Shown one piece after another: positions 63,903-64,000 of a stretch of 64,000 nt of DNA (the stretch's first letter is position 1; each line of letters starts with the position of its first letter). The notes below the pieces were generated by a model. It searched no databases. It was not told the DNA's origin and worked only from the letters and a program-made list of their open reading frames with translations. The stretch comes from Crossiella cryophila (lineage in GTDB: Bacteria; Actinomycetota; Actinomycetes; Mycobacteriales; Pseudonocardiaceae). Location of the stretch: assembly GCF_014204915.1 (NCBI RefSeq), contig NZ_JACHMH010000001.1, positions 806,001-870,000 of the forward strand, written 5' to 3'. The translations under genes and the position numbers were made by a program.

Positions 63903-64000
63903 TTATCCGGCGTTCAGCCCACGACGTTCGGCGATACGGCCCAGACCGGGGTCTGCATATGTCCCACCGAACGCGCCCAGCGCCAGCGCGCCGCTGATCG
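63903..64000 (-). CDS. C-terminal end of an unidentified gene (runs off the window)
   Basis: On the minus strand one frame is open from the window edge to a TAA at 63905-63903 and reads ISGALALGAFGGTYADPGLG before about a dozen more residues. Its third-codon positions are mostly G or C, and it ends in a charged, soluble-looking tail after a hydrophobic stretch, like the end of a membrane protein. Only about 32 codons are visible, so identity is unknown and the call is tentative. Confidence 0.4.
   Translation of the reverse strand, partial: ISGALALGAFGGTYADPGLGRIAERRGLNAG

Overview
The window is 64 kb of very GC-rich DNA, gene-dense on both strands and rich in GTG starts and 4-base stop/start overlaps. 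It is chromosomal DNA of a filamentous actinomycete, most likely of the Pseudonocardiales. Supporting signs are type VII (ESX) accessory proteins (EspG-like, PPE-like, DUF3558 lipoprotein, DUF1023 hydrolase), a mycothiol-dependent maleylpyruvate isomerase family protein, a SigE-family ECF sigma factor, tandem SAM methyltransferases of the DUF574 type and many secreted hydrolases. The genus is inference. No rRNA, tRNA, CRISPR array, transposase or integrase was seen.

Layout. 0-1.7 kb: an HdeD-like membrane protein and a Yx(F/W/Y)xxD-repeat lipoprotein. 1.7-13.7 kb: a myo-inositol catabolic island. A nine-gene minus-strand operon (iolG, iolE, ABC importer, iolC, aldolase, iolB, iolD) faces a LacI regulator and iolA/mmsA, with palindromic operators between them. 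13.7-14.8 kb: a SigE-family sigma factor with a proline-rich membrane partner. 14.8-20.3 kb: a tripartite tricarboxylate transporter tctCBA, divergent from a CitA/CitB-type two-component system. 21.1-23.8 kb: purF-purM. 23.9-29.8 kb: VanZ-like protein, small secreted protein, MFS transporter, maleylpyruvate isomerase-like protein, an EspC-like/DUF1023 type VII pair and a sterol-carrier-family protein. 29.9-33 kb: sugar-acid dehydratase, KDPG-type aldolase and GntR regulator. 33.2-41.1 kb: a proline-rich membrane protein, a Tat-exported beta-helix protein and two tandem secreted GH2 enzymes of the exo-beta-D-glucosaminidase (CsxA) type. 41.2-44.1 kb: GH15 trehalase translationally coupled to a glucose dehydrogenase. 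44.1-49.4 kb: two chymotrypsin-fold proteases, a large LuxR-family ATPase regulator and a LysR regulator. 49.4-52.6 kb: an ESX accessory operon. 52.7-58.2 kb: a GGDEF/EAL protein, two methyltransferases and two membrane proteins. 58.2-61.5 kb: purS-purQ-purL. 61.6-64 kb: an epimerase, a secreted serine protease and the tail of one more gene.

How parts fit. The inositol operon encodes uptake and all steps to acetyl-CoA or propionyl-CoA. Trehalase, glucose dehydrogenase, the IlvD/Edd dehydratase and the KDPG-type aldolase could together form a non-phosphorylative Entner-Doudoroff route. The GH2 pair plus beta-helix protein look like a secreted amino-polysaccharide degradation locus, with a shared upstream element before both GH2 genes. 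purSQL, the sterol-carrier gene and purF-purM keep the order and strand of the mycobacterial purine region, so the carbohydrate, protease and ESX genes between them look like variable cargo in a conserved frame. A 13-bp near-palindrome (TCC-NNT-GTG-GAC and relatives) recurs about a dozen times across unrelated genes and is the main repeated signal that the annotation does not explain.
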